DNA of 64,000 nt from Leptidea sinapis. Taxonomy: Eukaryota; Arthropoda; Insecta; Lepidoptera; Pieridae. Where the stretch lies: contig NC_066297.1 in the NCBI RefSeq assembly GCF_905404315.1, positions 372,001-436,000 of the forward strand. The letters are read 5' to 3'. Shown in pieces: positions 50,079-62,884 of this stretch; position 1 is the first letter of the stretch, and each line of letters begins with the position of its first letter. The notes beneath the pieces were generated by a model. That model did no database searches. It had not been told where the DNA came from and saw nothing but the letters and a program-made list of their open reading frames with translations. A program made the position numbers and the translations under genes.

Positions 50079-53000
50079 ATAATTTTGTGCGGTGGCCATC
50101 TTGGATTTGAAAAATGTTCACAAAATCGTTTTCTGCAGCCTCGAGAACCTCGGGTAAGATACCCAAAATGTTGAAAGCATAATTTTGTGCGCTGGCCATC
50201 TTAGTTTTCAAAAATGATCTCAAAATCGTTCTCTGCACTCTCGAGAGCCTCGGACACGATATCCATATTGCTTAAAACATAATTGTTTGCGGCAGCCCTC
50301 TTGGATTTCAAAAATGATCACAGAACTGATCTCTGCACCCTCGAAAACCTCGGACACGATATCCATACTTTTGTCATCAAAATTTTGCGCGGCGGCCATC
50401 TTGGATATTATAAATGATCCCAAAATCATTCTATGCAGCCTCGAGAATCTTGGACACGATATCCATATTGCTGAAATCATAATTTTGTGCGGCGGCCATC
50501 TTGGATTTCAAAAATTATCACAAAATCGTTCTCTGCACCCTCGAGAATCTTGGACATGATATCCATATTGCTGAAATCATAATTTTGTGCGGCGGCCATC
50601 TTGGATTTCAAAAATGATCACAAAATCGTTCTCTGCACCCTCGAGAACCTCGGATACGATATCCATATTGCTAAAATCATAACTTTGTGCGGCGGCCATC
50701 TTGGATTTGAAAAATCTTTACCAAATCGTTAACTGCACCCTCGAGAATCTCGGACACGATACCCATAATGTTGAAAGCATAATTTTGTGCGGTGGCCATC
50801 TTAGTTTTCAAAAATGATCCCAAAATCGTTCTCTGCACCCTCGAGAACCTCGAACACGACATCCATATTGCTAAAACTATAACTTTGTGCGGCGACCATC
50901 TTGGATTTGAAAAATGATCACCAAATCGTTCTCTGCACCCTCGAGAACCTCAGACACGATATCCATATTGCTGAAATCATAATTTTGTGCGGCGGCCGTC
51001 TTGGATTTGAAAAATGATCACAGAATTGTTCTCTGCACCCTCGAGAACCTGGGACACGGTATCCATATTGCTTAAATCATAATTTTGTGCGGCGGCCATT
51101 TTGAATTTGAAAAATGATCACCAAATCGTTCTCAACACCCTCGAGAACCTCGGGTACGATACCCATAATGTAATAAACATAATTTTGTGCGATGGCCATT
51201 TTCGTTTTCAAAAATGATCCCAAAATTGTTCTCTGCACCCTCGAGAACCTAGGGTACGATATATATTTGATGAAATCATAATTTTGTGCGGCAGCCCTCT
51301 TGGTTTTCTAAAATGATCACAGACTAGTTCTCTGCACCCTAGAGAACCTCGGACACGATATCCATATTGTTGTCATCAAAATTTTGCGCAGCGGCCATCT
51401 TGGATTTTAAAATTGATCCCAAAATCATTCTCTGCACACTCGAGAATCTCGGACACGATATCCATTTGCTGAAATCATAATTTTGTGCGGCGGCCATCTT
51501 AGTTTTCAAAAATGATCCCAAAATCGGTCTCTGCACCCTCGAGAACCTCGAACACGATATCCATATTGCTATAATTATAACTTTGTGCGGCGACCATCTT
51601 GGATTTGAAAAATGATCACCAAATCGTTCTCTGCACCTTCGAGAACCTCAGACACGATATCCATATTGCTGAAATCATAATTTTGTGCGGCGGCCGTCTT
51701 AGATTTCAAAAATGATCACAGAATTGTTCTCTGCACCCTCGAGAACCTGGGACACGGTATCCATATTGCTTAAATCATAATTTTGTGCAGCGGCCATTTT
51801 GAATTTGAAAAATGATCACCAAATTGTTCTCAACACCCTCGAGAACCTCGGGTACGATACCCATAATGTTGTAATCATAATTTTGTGCGATGGCCATCTT
51901 CGTTTTCAAAAATGATCCCAAAATTGTTCTCTGCACCCTCGAGAACCTAGGGTACGATATATATTTGATGAAATCATAATTTTGTGTGGCAGCCATCTTG
52001 GATTTCAAAAATGATCACAGAATAGTTCTCTGCACCCTAGAGAACCTCGGACACGATATCCATATTGTTGTCATCAAAATTTTGCGCAGCGGCCATCTTG
52101 GATTTTAAAATTGATCCCAAAATCATTCTCTGCACACTCGAGAATCTCGGACACGATATCCATTTTGCTGAAATCATAATTTTGTGCGGCGGCCATCTTG
52201 GACTTGTAAAATGATCACAAAATCGTTCTCTGCACCCTCGAGAACCTCGGGTACGATACCCATAATGTTGTAATCATAATTTTGTGCGATGGCCATCTTC
52301 GTTTTCAAAAATGATCCCAAAATTGTTCTCTGCACCCTCGAGAATCTCGGACACGATATCAATATTGCTGAAAACATAATTTTGTGCGGCGGCCATCTTG
52401 GATTTCAAAAATGATCACAAAATCGTTCTCTGCACCCTCGAGAATCTCGGACACGATATCCATATTGCTAAAATCATAATTTTGTGCGGCAGCCATCTTG
52501 GATTTGAAAAATGTTCACAAAATCGTTTTCTGCAGCCTCGAGAACCTCGGATACGATACCCATAATGTTGAAAGCATAATTTAGTGCGCTGGCCATCTTA
52601 GTTTTCAAAAATGATCCCAAAATCGTTCTCTGCACCCTCGAGAACCTCAGGTACGATATCCATATTGCTGAAATCATAATTTTGTGTGGCGGCCATCTTG
52701 GATTTCAAAAATGATCACAGAATTGTTCTCTGCACCCTCGAGAACCTCGGACACGATATCCATACTGTTGTTATCAAAATTTTGGGCGGCGGCCATCTCG
52801 GATTTTATAAATGATCCCAAAATCATTCTCTGCACCCTCGAGAATCTCGGACACGATATCAATATTGCTGAAAATATAATTTTGTGCGGCGGCCATCTTG
52901 GATTTCAAAAATGATCACAAAATCGTTCTCTGCACCCTCGAGAATCTCGGACACGATATCCATATTGCTAAAATCATAATTTTGTGCGGCAGCCATCTTG

Positions 53001-56000
53001 GATTTGAAAAATGTTCACAAAATCGTTTTCTGCAGCCTCGAGAACCTCGGATACGATACCCATAATGTTGAAAGCATAATTTAGTGCGCTGGCCATCTTA
53101 GTTTTCAAAAATGATCCCAAAATCGTTGGCTGCACCCTCGAGAACCTCAGGTACGATATCCATATTGCTGAAATCATAATTTTGTGTGGCGGCCATCTTG
53201 GATTTCAAAAATGATCACAGAATTGTTCTCTGCACCCTCGAGAACCTCGGACACGATATCCATACTGTTGTCATCAAAATTTTGCGCGGCGGCCATCTTG
53301 GATTTTATAAATGATCCCAAAATCATTCTCTGCACCCTCGAGAATCTCGGACACGATATCAATATTGCTGAAAATATAATTTTGTGCAGCGGCCATCTTG
53401 GATTTCAAAAATGATCACAAAATCGTTCTCTGCACACTCGAGAATCTCGGACACGATATCCATATTGCTAAAATCATAATTTTGTGCGGTGGCCATCTTG
53501 GATTTGAAAAATGTTCACAAAATCGTTTTCTGCAGCCCCGAGAACCTCGGGTACGATACCCAAAATGTTGAAAGCATAATTTTGTGCGCTGGCCATCTTA
53601 GTTTTCAAAAATGATCTCAAAATCGTTCTCTGCACTCTCGAGAGCCTCGGACACGATATCCATATTGCTTAAAACATAATTGTTTGCGGCAGCCCTCTTG
53701 GATTTCAAAAATGATCACAGAACTGATCTCTGCACCCTCGAAAACCTCGGACACGATATCCATACTTTTGTCATCAAAATTTTGCGCGGCGGCCATCTTG
53801 GATATTATAAATGATCCCAAAATCATTCTATGCAGCCTCGAGAATCTTGGACACGATATCCATATTGCTGAAATCATAATATTGTGCGGCGGCCATCTTG
53901 GATTTCAAAAATTATCACAAAATCGTTCTCTGCACCCTCGAGAATCTTGGACATGATATTCATATTGCTGAAATCATAATTTTGTGCGGCGGCCAACTTG
54001 GATTTCAAAAATGATCACAAAATCGTTCTCTGCACCCTCGAGAACCTCGGATACGATATCCATATTGCTAAAATCATAACTTTGTGCGGCGGCCATCTTG
54101 GATTTGAAAAATCTTTACCAAATCGTTAACTGCACCCTCGAGAATCTCGGACACGATACCCATAATGTTGAAAGCATAATTTTGTGCGGTGGCCATCTTA
54201 GTTTTCAAAAATGATCCCAAAATCGTTCTCTGCACCCTCGAGAACCTCGAACACGACATCCATATTGCTAAAACTATAACTTTGTGCGGCGACCATCTTG
54301 GATTTGAAAAATGATCACCAAATCGTTCTCTGCACCTTCGAGAACCTCAGACACGATATCCATATTGCTGAAATCATAATTTTGTGCGGCGGCCGTCTTA
54401 GATTTGAAAAATGATCACAGAATTGTTCTCTGCACCCTCGAGAACCTGGGACACGGTATCCATATTGCTTAAATCATAATTTTGTGCGGCGGCCATTTTG
54501 AATTTGAAAAATGATCACCAAATCGTTCTCAACACCCTCGAGAACCTCGGGTACGATACCCATAATGTAATAAACATAATTTTGTGCGATGGCCATTTTC
54601 GTTTTCAAAAATGATCCCAAAATTGTTCTCTGCACCCTCGAGAACCTAGGGTACGATATATATTTGATGAAATCATAATTTTGTGTGGCAGCCATCTTGG
54701 ATTTCAAAAATGATCACAGACTAGTTCTCTGCACCCTCGAGAACCTCGGACACGATATCCATATTGTTGTCATCAAAATTTTGCGCAGCGGCCATCTTGG
54801 ATTTTAAAATTGATCCCAAAATCATTCTCTGCACACTCGAGAATCTCGGACACGATATCCATTTGCTGAAATCATAATTTTGTGCGGCGGCCATCTTAGT
54901 TTTCAAAAATGATCCCAAAATCGGTCTCTGCACCCTCGAGAACCTCGAACACGATATCCATATTGCTATAATTATAACTTTGTGCGGCGACCATCTTGGA
55001 TTTGAAAAATGATCACCAAATCGTTCTCTGCACCTTCGAGAACCTCAGACACGATATCCATATTGCTGAAATCATAATTTTGTGCGGCGGCCGTCTTAGA
55101 TTTCAAAAATGATCACAGAATTGTTCTCTGCACCCTCGAGAACCTGGGACACGGTATCCATATTGCTTAAATCATAATTTTGTGCGGCGGCCATTTTGAA
55201 TTTGAAAAATGATCACCAAATTGTTCTCAACACCCTCGAGAACCTCGGGTACGATACCCATAATGTTGTAATCATAATTTTGTGCGATGGCCATCTTCGT
55301 TTTCAAAAATGATCCCAAAATTGTTCTCTGCACCCTCGAGAACCTAGGGTACGATATATATTTGATGAAATCATAATTTTGTGCGGCAGCCATCTTGGTT
55401 TTCAAAAATGATCACAGAATAGTTCTCTGCACCCTAGAGAACCTCGGACACGATATCCATATTGTTGTCATCAAAATTTTGCGCAGCGGCCATCTTGGAT
55501 TTTAAAATTGATCCCAAAATCATTCTCTGCACACTCGAGAATCTCGGACACGATATCCATTTTGCTGAAATCAAAATTTTGTGCGGCGGCCATCTTGGAC
55601 TTGTAAAATGATCACAAAATCGTTCTCTGCACCCTCGAGAACCTCGGATACGATACCCATAATGTTGTAATCATAATTTTGTGCGATGGCCATCTTTATT
55701 TTCAAAAATGATCCCAAAATCGTTCTCTGCACCCTCGAGAACCTCGGACACGATATCCATATTGCTGAAAACATAATTTTGTGCGGAGGCCATCTTGGAT
55801 TTCAAAAATGATCACAAAATCGTTCTCTGCACCCTCGAGAATCTCGGACACGATATCCATATTGCTAAAATCATAATTTTGTGCGGCAGCCATCTTGGAT
55901 TTGAAAAATGTTCACAAAATCATTTTCTGCAGCCTCGAGAACCTCGGATACGATACCCATAATGTTGAAAGCATAATTTAGTGCGCTGGCCATCTTAGTT

Positions 56001-58537
56001 TTCAAAAATGATCCCAAAATCGTTGTCTGCACCCTCGAGAACCTCAGGTACGATATCCATATTGCTGAAATCATAATTTTGTGTGGCGGCCATCTTGGAT
56101 TTCAAAAATTATCACAGAATTGTTCTCTGCACCCTCGAGAACCTCGGACACGATATCCATACTGTTGTTATCAAAATTTTGGGCGGCGGCCATCTCGGAT
56201 TTTATAAATGATCCCAAAATCATTCTCTGCACCCTCGAGAATCTCGGACACGATATCAATATTGCTGAAAATATAATTTTGTGCGGCGGCCATCTTGGAT
56301 TTCAAAAATGATCACAAAATCGTTCTCTGCACCCTCGAGAATCTCGGACACGATATCCATATTGCTAAAATCATAATTTTGTGCGGTGGCCATCTTGGAT
56401 TTGAAAAATGTTCACAAAATCATTTTCTGCAGCCTCGAGAACCTCGGGTAAGATACCCAAAATGTTGAAAGCATAATTTTGTGCGCTGGCCATCTTAGTT
56501 TTCAAAAATGATCTCAAAATCGTTCTCTGCACTCTCGAGAGCCTCGGACACGATATCCATATTGCTTAAAACATAATTGTTTGCGGCAGCCCTCTTGGAT
56601 TTCAAAAATGATCACAGAACTGATCTCTGCACCCTCGAAAACCTCGGACACGATATCCATACTTTTGTCATCAAAATTTTGCGCGGCGGCCATCTTGGAT
56701 ATTATAAATGATCCCAAAATCATTCTATGCAGCCTCGAGAATCTTGGACACGATATCCATATTGCTGAAATCATAATTTTGTGCGGCGGCCATCTTGGAT
56801 TTCAAAAATTATCACAAAATCGTTCTCTGCACCCTCGAGAATCTTGGACATGATATCCATATTGCTGAAATCATAATTTTGTGCGGCGGCCAACTTGGAT
56901 TTCAAAAATGATCACAAAATCGTTCTCTGCACCCTCGAGAACCTCGGATACGATATCCATATTGCTAAAATCATAACTTTGTGCGGCGGCCATCTTGGAT
57001 TTGAAAAATCTTTACCAAATCGTTAACTGCACCCTCGAGAATCTCCGACACGATACCCATAATGTTGAAAGCATAATTTTGTGCGGTGGCCATCTTAGTT
57101 TTCAAAAATGATCCCAAAATCGTTCTCTGCACCCTCGAGAACCTCGAACACGACATCCATATTGCTAAAACTATAACTTTGTGCGGCGACCATCTTGGAT
57201 TTGAAAAATGATCACCAAATCGTTCTCTGCACCTTCGAGAACCTCAGACACGATATCCATATTGCTGAAATCATAATTTTGTGCGGCGGCCGTCTTAGAT
57301 TTGAAAAATGATCACAGAATTGTTCTCTGCACCCTCGAGAACCTGGGACACGGTATCCATATTGCTTAAATCATAATTTTGTGCGGCGGCCATTTTGAAT
57401 TTGAAAAATGATCACCAAATCGTTCTCAACACCCTCGAGAACCTCGGGTACGATACCCTTAATGTAATAAACATAATTTTGTGCGATGGCCATTTTCGTT
57501 TTCAAAAATGATCCCAAAATTGTTCTCTGCACCCTCGAGAACCTAGGGTACGATATATATTTGATGAAATCATAATTTTGTGTGGCAGCCATCTTGGATT
57601 TCAAAAATGATCACAGAATTGTTCTTTGCACCCTCGAGAACCTCGGACACGATATCCATACTGTTGTCATCAAAATTTTGCGCAGCGGCCATCTTGGATT
57701 TTAAAATTGATCCCAAAATCTTTCTCTGCACACTCGAGAATCTCGGACACGATATCCATTTGCTGAAATCATAATTTTGTGCGGCGGCCATCTTAGTTTT
57801 CAAAAATGATCCCAAAATCGGTCTCTGCACCCTCGAGAACCTCGAACACGATATCCATATTGCTATAATTATAACTTTGTGCGGCGACCATCTTGGATTT
57901 GAAAAATGATCACCAAATCGTTCTCTGCACCTTCGAGAACCTCAGACACGATATCCATATTGCTGAAATCATAATTTTGTGCGGCGGCCGTCTTAGATTT
58001 CAAAAATGATCACAGAATTGTTCTCTGCACCCTCGAGAACCTGGGACACGGTATCCATATTGCTTAAATCATAATTTTGTGCGGCGGCCATTTTGAATTT
58101 GAAAAATGATCACCAAATTGTTCTCAACACCCTCGAGAACCTCGGGTACGATACCCATAATGTTGTAATCATAATTTTGTGCGATGGCCATCTTCGTTTT
58201 CAAAAATGATCCCAAAATTGTTCTCTGCACCCTCGAGAACCTAGGGTACGATATATATTTGATGAAATCATAATTTTGTGTGGCAGCCATCTTGGATTTC
58301 AAAAATGATCACAGAATAGTTCTCTGCACCCTCGAGAACCTCGGACACGATATCCATATTGTTGTCATCAAAATTTTGCGCAGCGGCCATCTTGGATTTT
58401 AAAATTGATCCCAAAATCATTCTCTGCACACTCGAGAATCTCGGACACGATATCCATACTGTTGTCATCAAAATTTTGTGCGGCGGCCATCTTGGACTTG
58501 TAAAATGATCACAAAATCGTTCTCTGCACCCTCGAGA
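50079..58537 (+). repeat. right-domain satellite in 2,897/3,397-bp HOR units
   Basis: Starts with the right ATAA target copy. A marker series ('gatattataaatg' class monomer with flanks) recurs at about 50400, 53797 and 56694, steps of 3,397 and 2,897 bp. Many other markers show the same two offsets (for example 50677, 54074, 56971 and 51775, 55172, 58069). The 500-bp difference is explained by a tandem five-monomer duplication at about 52674-53174 present in only one unit. The 99-bp 'gatatatatttgatg' monomers occur in pairs about 700 bp apart (51255/51957, 54655/55357, 57550/58254). No gene. Confidence 0.9.
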
Positions 58538-61500
58538 ACCTCGGGTACGATACCCATAATGTTGTAATCATAATTTTGTGCGATGGCCATCTTCGTTTTC
58601 AAAAATGATCCCAAAATCGTTCTCTGCACCCTCGAGAATCTCGGACACGATATCAATATTGCTGAAAATATAATTTTGTGCGGCGGCCATCTTGGATTTC
58701 AAAAATGATCACAAAATCGTTCTCTGCACCCTCGAGAACCTCGGACACGATATCCATATTGCTGAAATCATAATTTTGTGCGGCAGCCATCTTGGATTTG
58801 AAAAATGTTCACAAAATCGTTTTCTGCAGCCTCGAGAACCTCGGATACGATACCCATAATGTTGAAAGCATAATTTAGTGCGCTGGCCATCTTAGTTTTC
58901 AAAAATGATCCCAAAATCGTTGGCTGCACCCTCGAGAACCTCAGGTACGATATCCATATTGCTGAAATCATAATTTTGTGTGGCGGCCATCTTGGATTTC
59001 AAAAATTATCACAGAATTGTTCTCTGCACCCTCGAGAACCTCGGACACGATATCCATACTGTTGTTATCAAAATTTTGGGCGGCGGCCATCTTGGATTTT
59101 ATAAATGATCCCAAAATCATTCTCTGCACCCTCGAGAATCTCGGACACGATATCAATATTGCTGAAAATATAATTTTGTGCGGCGGCCATCTTGGATTTC
59201 AAAAATGATCACAAAATCGTTCTCTGCACCCTCGAGAATCTCGGACACGATATCCATATTGCTAAAATCATAATTTTGTGCGGTGGCCATCTTGGATTTG
59301 AAAAATGTTCACAAAATCGTTTTCTGCAGCCCCGAGAACCTCGGGTACGATACCCAAAATGTTGAAAGCATAATTTTGTGCGCTGGCCATCTTAGTTTTC
59401 AAAAATGATCTCAAAATCGTTCTCTGCACTCTCGAGAGCCTCGGACACGATATCCATATTGCTTAAAACATAATTGTTTGCGGTGGCCAACTTGGATTTC
59501 AAAAATGATCACAAAATCGTTCTCTGCACCCTCGAGAACCTCGGATACGATATCCATATTGCTAAAATCATAACTTTGTGCGGCGGCCATCTTGGATTTG
59601 AAAAATCTTTACCAAATCGTTAACTGCACCCTCGAGAATCTCGGACACGATACCCATAATGTTGAAAGCATAATTTAGTGCGCTGGCCATCTTAGTTTTC
59701 AAAAATGATCCCAAAATCGTTCTCTGCACCCTCGAGAACCTCGAACACGATATCCATATTGCTAAAATTATAACTTTGTGCGGCGACCATCTTGGATTTG
59801 AAAAATGATCACCAAATCGTTCTCTGCACCTTCGAGAACCTCAGACACGATATCCATATTGCTGAAATCATAATTTTGTGCGGCGGCCGTCTTAGATTTC
59901 AAAAATGATCACAGAATTGTTCTCTGCACCCTCGAGAACCTGGGACACGGTATCTATATTGCTTAAATCATAATTTTGTGCGGCGGCCATTTTGAATTTG
60001 AAAAATGATCACCAAATTGTTCTCAACACCCTCGAGAACCTCGGGTACGATACCCATAATGTTGTAATCATAATTTTGTGCGATGGCCATCTTCGTTTTC
60101 AAAAATGATCCCAAAATTGTTCTCTGCACCCTCGCGAACCTACGGTACGATATATATTTGATGAAATCATAATTTTGTGTGGCAGCCATCTTGGATTTCA
60201 AAAAAGATCACAGAATTGATCTCTGCACCCTCGAGAACCTCGGACACGATATCCATACTGTTGTCATCAAAATTTTGCGCAGCGGCCATCTTGGATTTTA
60301 AAATTGATCCCAAAATCATTCTCTGCACACTCGAGAATCTCGGACACGATATCCATTTTGCTGAAATCAAAATTTTGTGCGGCGGCTATCTTGGACTTGT
60401 AAAATGATCACAAAATCGTTCTCTGCAGCCTCGAGAACCTCGGGTACGATACCCATAATGTTGTTATCATAATTTTGTGCGATGGCCATCTTCGTTTTCA
60501 AAAATGATCCCAAAATTGTTCTCTGCACCCTCGAGAACCTCGGACACGATATCAATATTGCTGAAAATATAATTTTGTGCGGCGGCCATCTTGGATTTCA
60601 AAAATGATCACAAAATCGTTCTCTGCACCCTCGAGAATCTCGGACACGATATCCATATTGCTAAAATCATAATTTTGTGCGGCAGCCATCTTGGATTTGA
60701 AAAATGTTCACAAAATCGTTTTCTGCAGCCTCGAGAACCTCGGATACGATACCCATAATGTTGAAAGCATAATTTAGTGCGCTGGCCATCTTAGTTTTCA
60801 AAAATGATCCCAAAATCGTTGTCTGCACCCTCGAGAACCTCAGGTACGATATCCATATTGCTGAAATCATAATTTTGTGTGGCGGCCATCTTGGATTTCA
60901 AAAATTATCACAGAATTGTTCTCTGCACCCTCGAGAACCTCGGTTACGATATCCATACTGTTGTTATCAAAATTTTGGGCGGCGGCCATCTTGGATTTTA
61001 TAAATGATCCCAAAATCATTCTCTGCACCCTCGAGAATCTCGGACACGATATCAATATTGCTGAAAATATAATTTTGTGCGGCGGCCATCTTGGATTTCA
61101 AAAATGATCACAAAATCGTTCTCTGCACCCTCGAGAATCTCGGACACGATATCCATATTGCTAAAATCATAATTTTGTGCGGTGGCCATCTTGGATTTGA
61201 AAAATGTTCACAAAATCGTTTTCTGCAGCCCCGAGAACCTCGGGTACGATACCCAAAATGTTGAAAGCATAATTTTGTGCGCTGGCCATCTTAGTTTTCA
61301 AAAATGATCTCAAAATCGTTCTCTGCACTCTCGAGAGCCTCGGACACGATATCCATATTGCTTAAAACATAAATGTTTGCGGCAGCCCTCTTGGATTTCA
61401 AAAATGATCAGAGAACTGATCTCTGCACCCTCGAAAACCTCGGACACGATATCCATACTTTTGTCATCAAAATTTTGCGCGGCGGCCATCTTGGATATTA

Positions 61501-62884
61501 TAAATGATCCCAAAATCATTCTATGCAGCCTCGAGAATCTTGGACACGATATCCATATTGCTGAAATCATAATTTTGTGCGGCGGCCAACTTGGATTTCA
61601 AAAATGATCACAAAATCGTTCTCTGCACCCTCGAGAACCTCGGATACGATATCCATATTGCTAAAATCATTACTTTGTGCGGCGGCCATCTTGGATTTGA
61701 AAAATCTTTACCAAATCGTTAACTGCACCCTCGAGAATCTCGGACACGATACCCATAATGTTGAAAGCATAATTTTGTGCGGTGGCCATCTTAGTTTTCA
61801 AAAATGATCCCAAAATCGGTCTCTGCACCCTCGAGAACCTCGAACACGATATCCATATTGCTATAATTATAACTTTGTGCGGCGACCATCTTGGATTTGA
61901 AAAATGATCACCAAATCGTTCTCTGCACCTTCGAGAACCTCAGACACGATATCCATATTGCTGAAATCATAATTTTGTGCGGCGGCCGTCTTAGATTTCA
62001 AAAATGATCACAGAATTGTTCTCTGCACCCTCGAGAACCTGGGACACGGTATCCATATTGCTTAAATCATAATTTTGTGCGGCGGCCATTTTGAATTTGA
62101 AAAATGATCACCAAATTGTTCTCAACACCCTCGAGAACCTCGGGTACGATACCCATAATGTTGTAATCATAATTTTGTGCGGTGGCCATCTTAGTTTTCA
62201 AAAATGATCCCAAAATCGGTCTCTGCACCCTCGAGAACCTCGAACACGACATCCATATTGCTAAAACTATAACTTTGTGCGGTGACCATCTTGAATTTGA
62301 AAAATGATCACCAAATCGTTCTCTGCACCTTCGAGAACCTCAGACACGATATCCATATTGCTGAAATCATAATTTTGTGCGGCGGCCGTCTTAGATTTGA
62401 AAAATGATCACAGAATTGTTCTCTGCACCCTCGAGAACCTGGGACACGGTATCCATATTGCTTAAATCATAATTTTGTGCGGCGGCCATTTTGAATTTGA
62501 AAAATGATCACCAAATCGTTCTCAACACCCTCGAGAACCTCGGGTACGATACCCATAATGTAATAAACATAATTTTGTGCGATGGCCATTTTCGTTTTCA
62601 AAAATGATCCCAAAATTGTTCTCTGCACCCTCGAGAACCTAGGGTACGATATATATTTGATGAAATCATAATTTTGTGTGGCAGCCATCTTGGATTTCAA
62701 AAATGATCACAGAATTGTTCTTTGCACCCTCGAGAACCTCGGACACGATATCCATACTGTTGTCATCAAAATTTTGCGCAGCGGCCATCTTGGATTTTAA
62801 AATTGATCCCAAAATCGTTCTCTGCACCCTCGAGAACCTCGAACACGACATCCATATTGCTAAAACTATAACTTTGTGCGGCGA
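58538..62884 (+). repeat. 4.35-kb satellite segment, copy of 35180-39526
   Basis: Constant offset of 23,358 to the first copy over the full length, with only scattered substitutions. The first copy lies left of both mobile elements and this copy right of them, so the duplication spans them. Neither copy contains any insertion. Confidence 0.88.
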
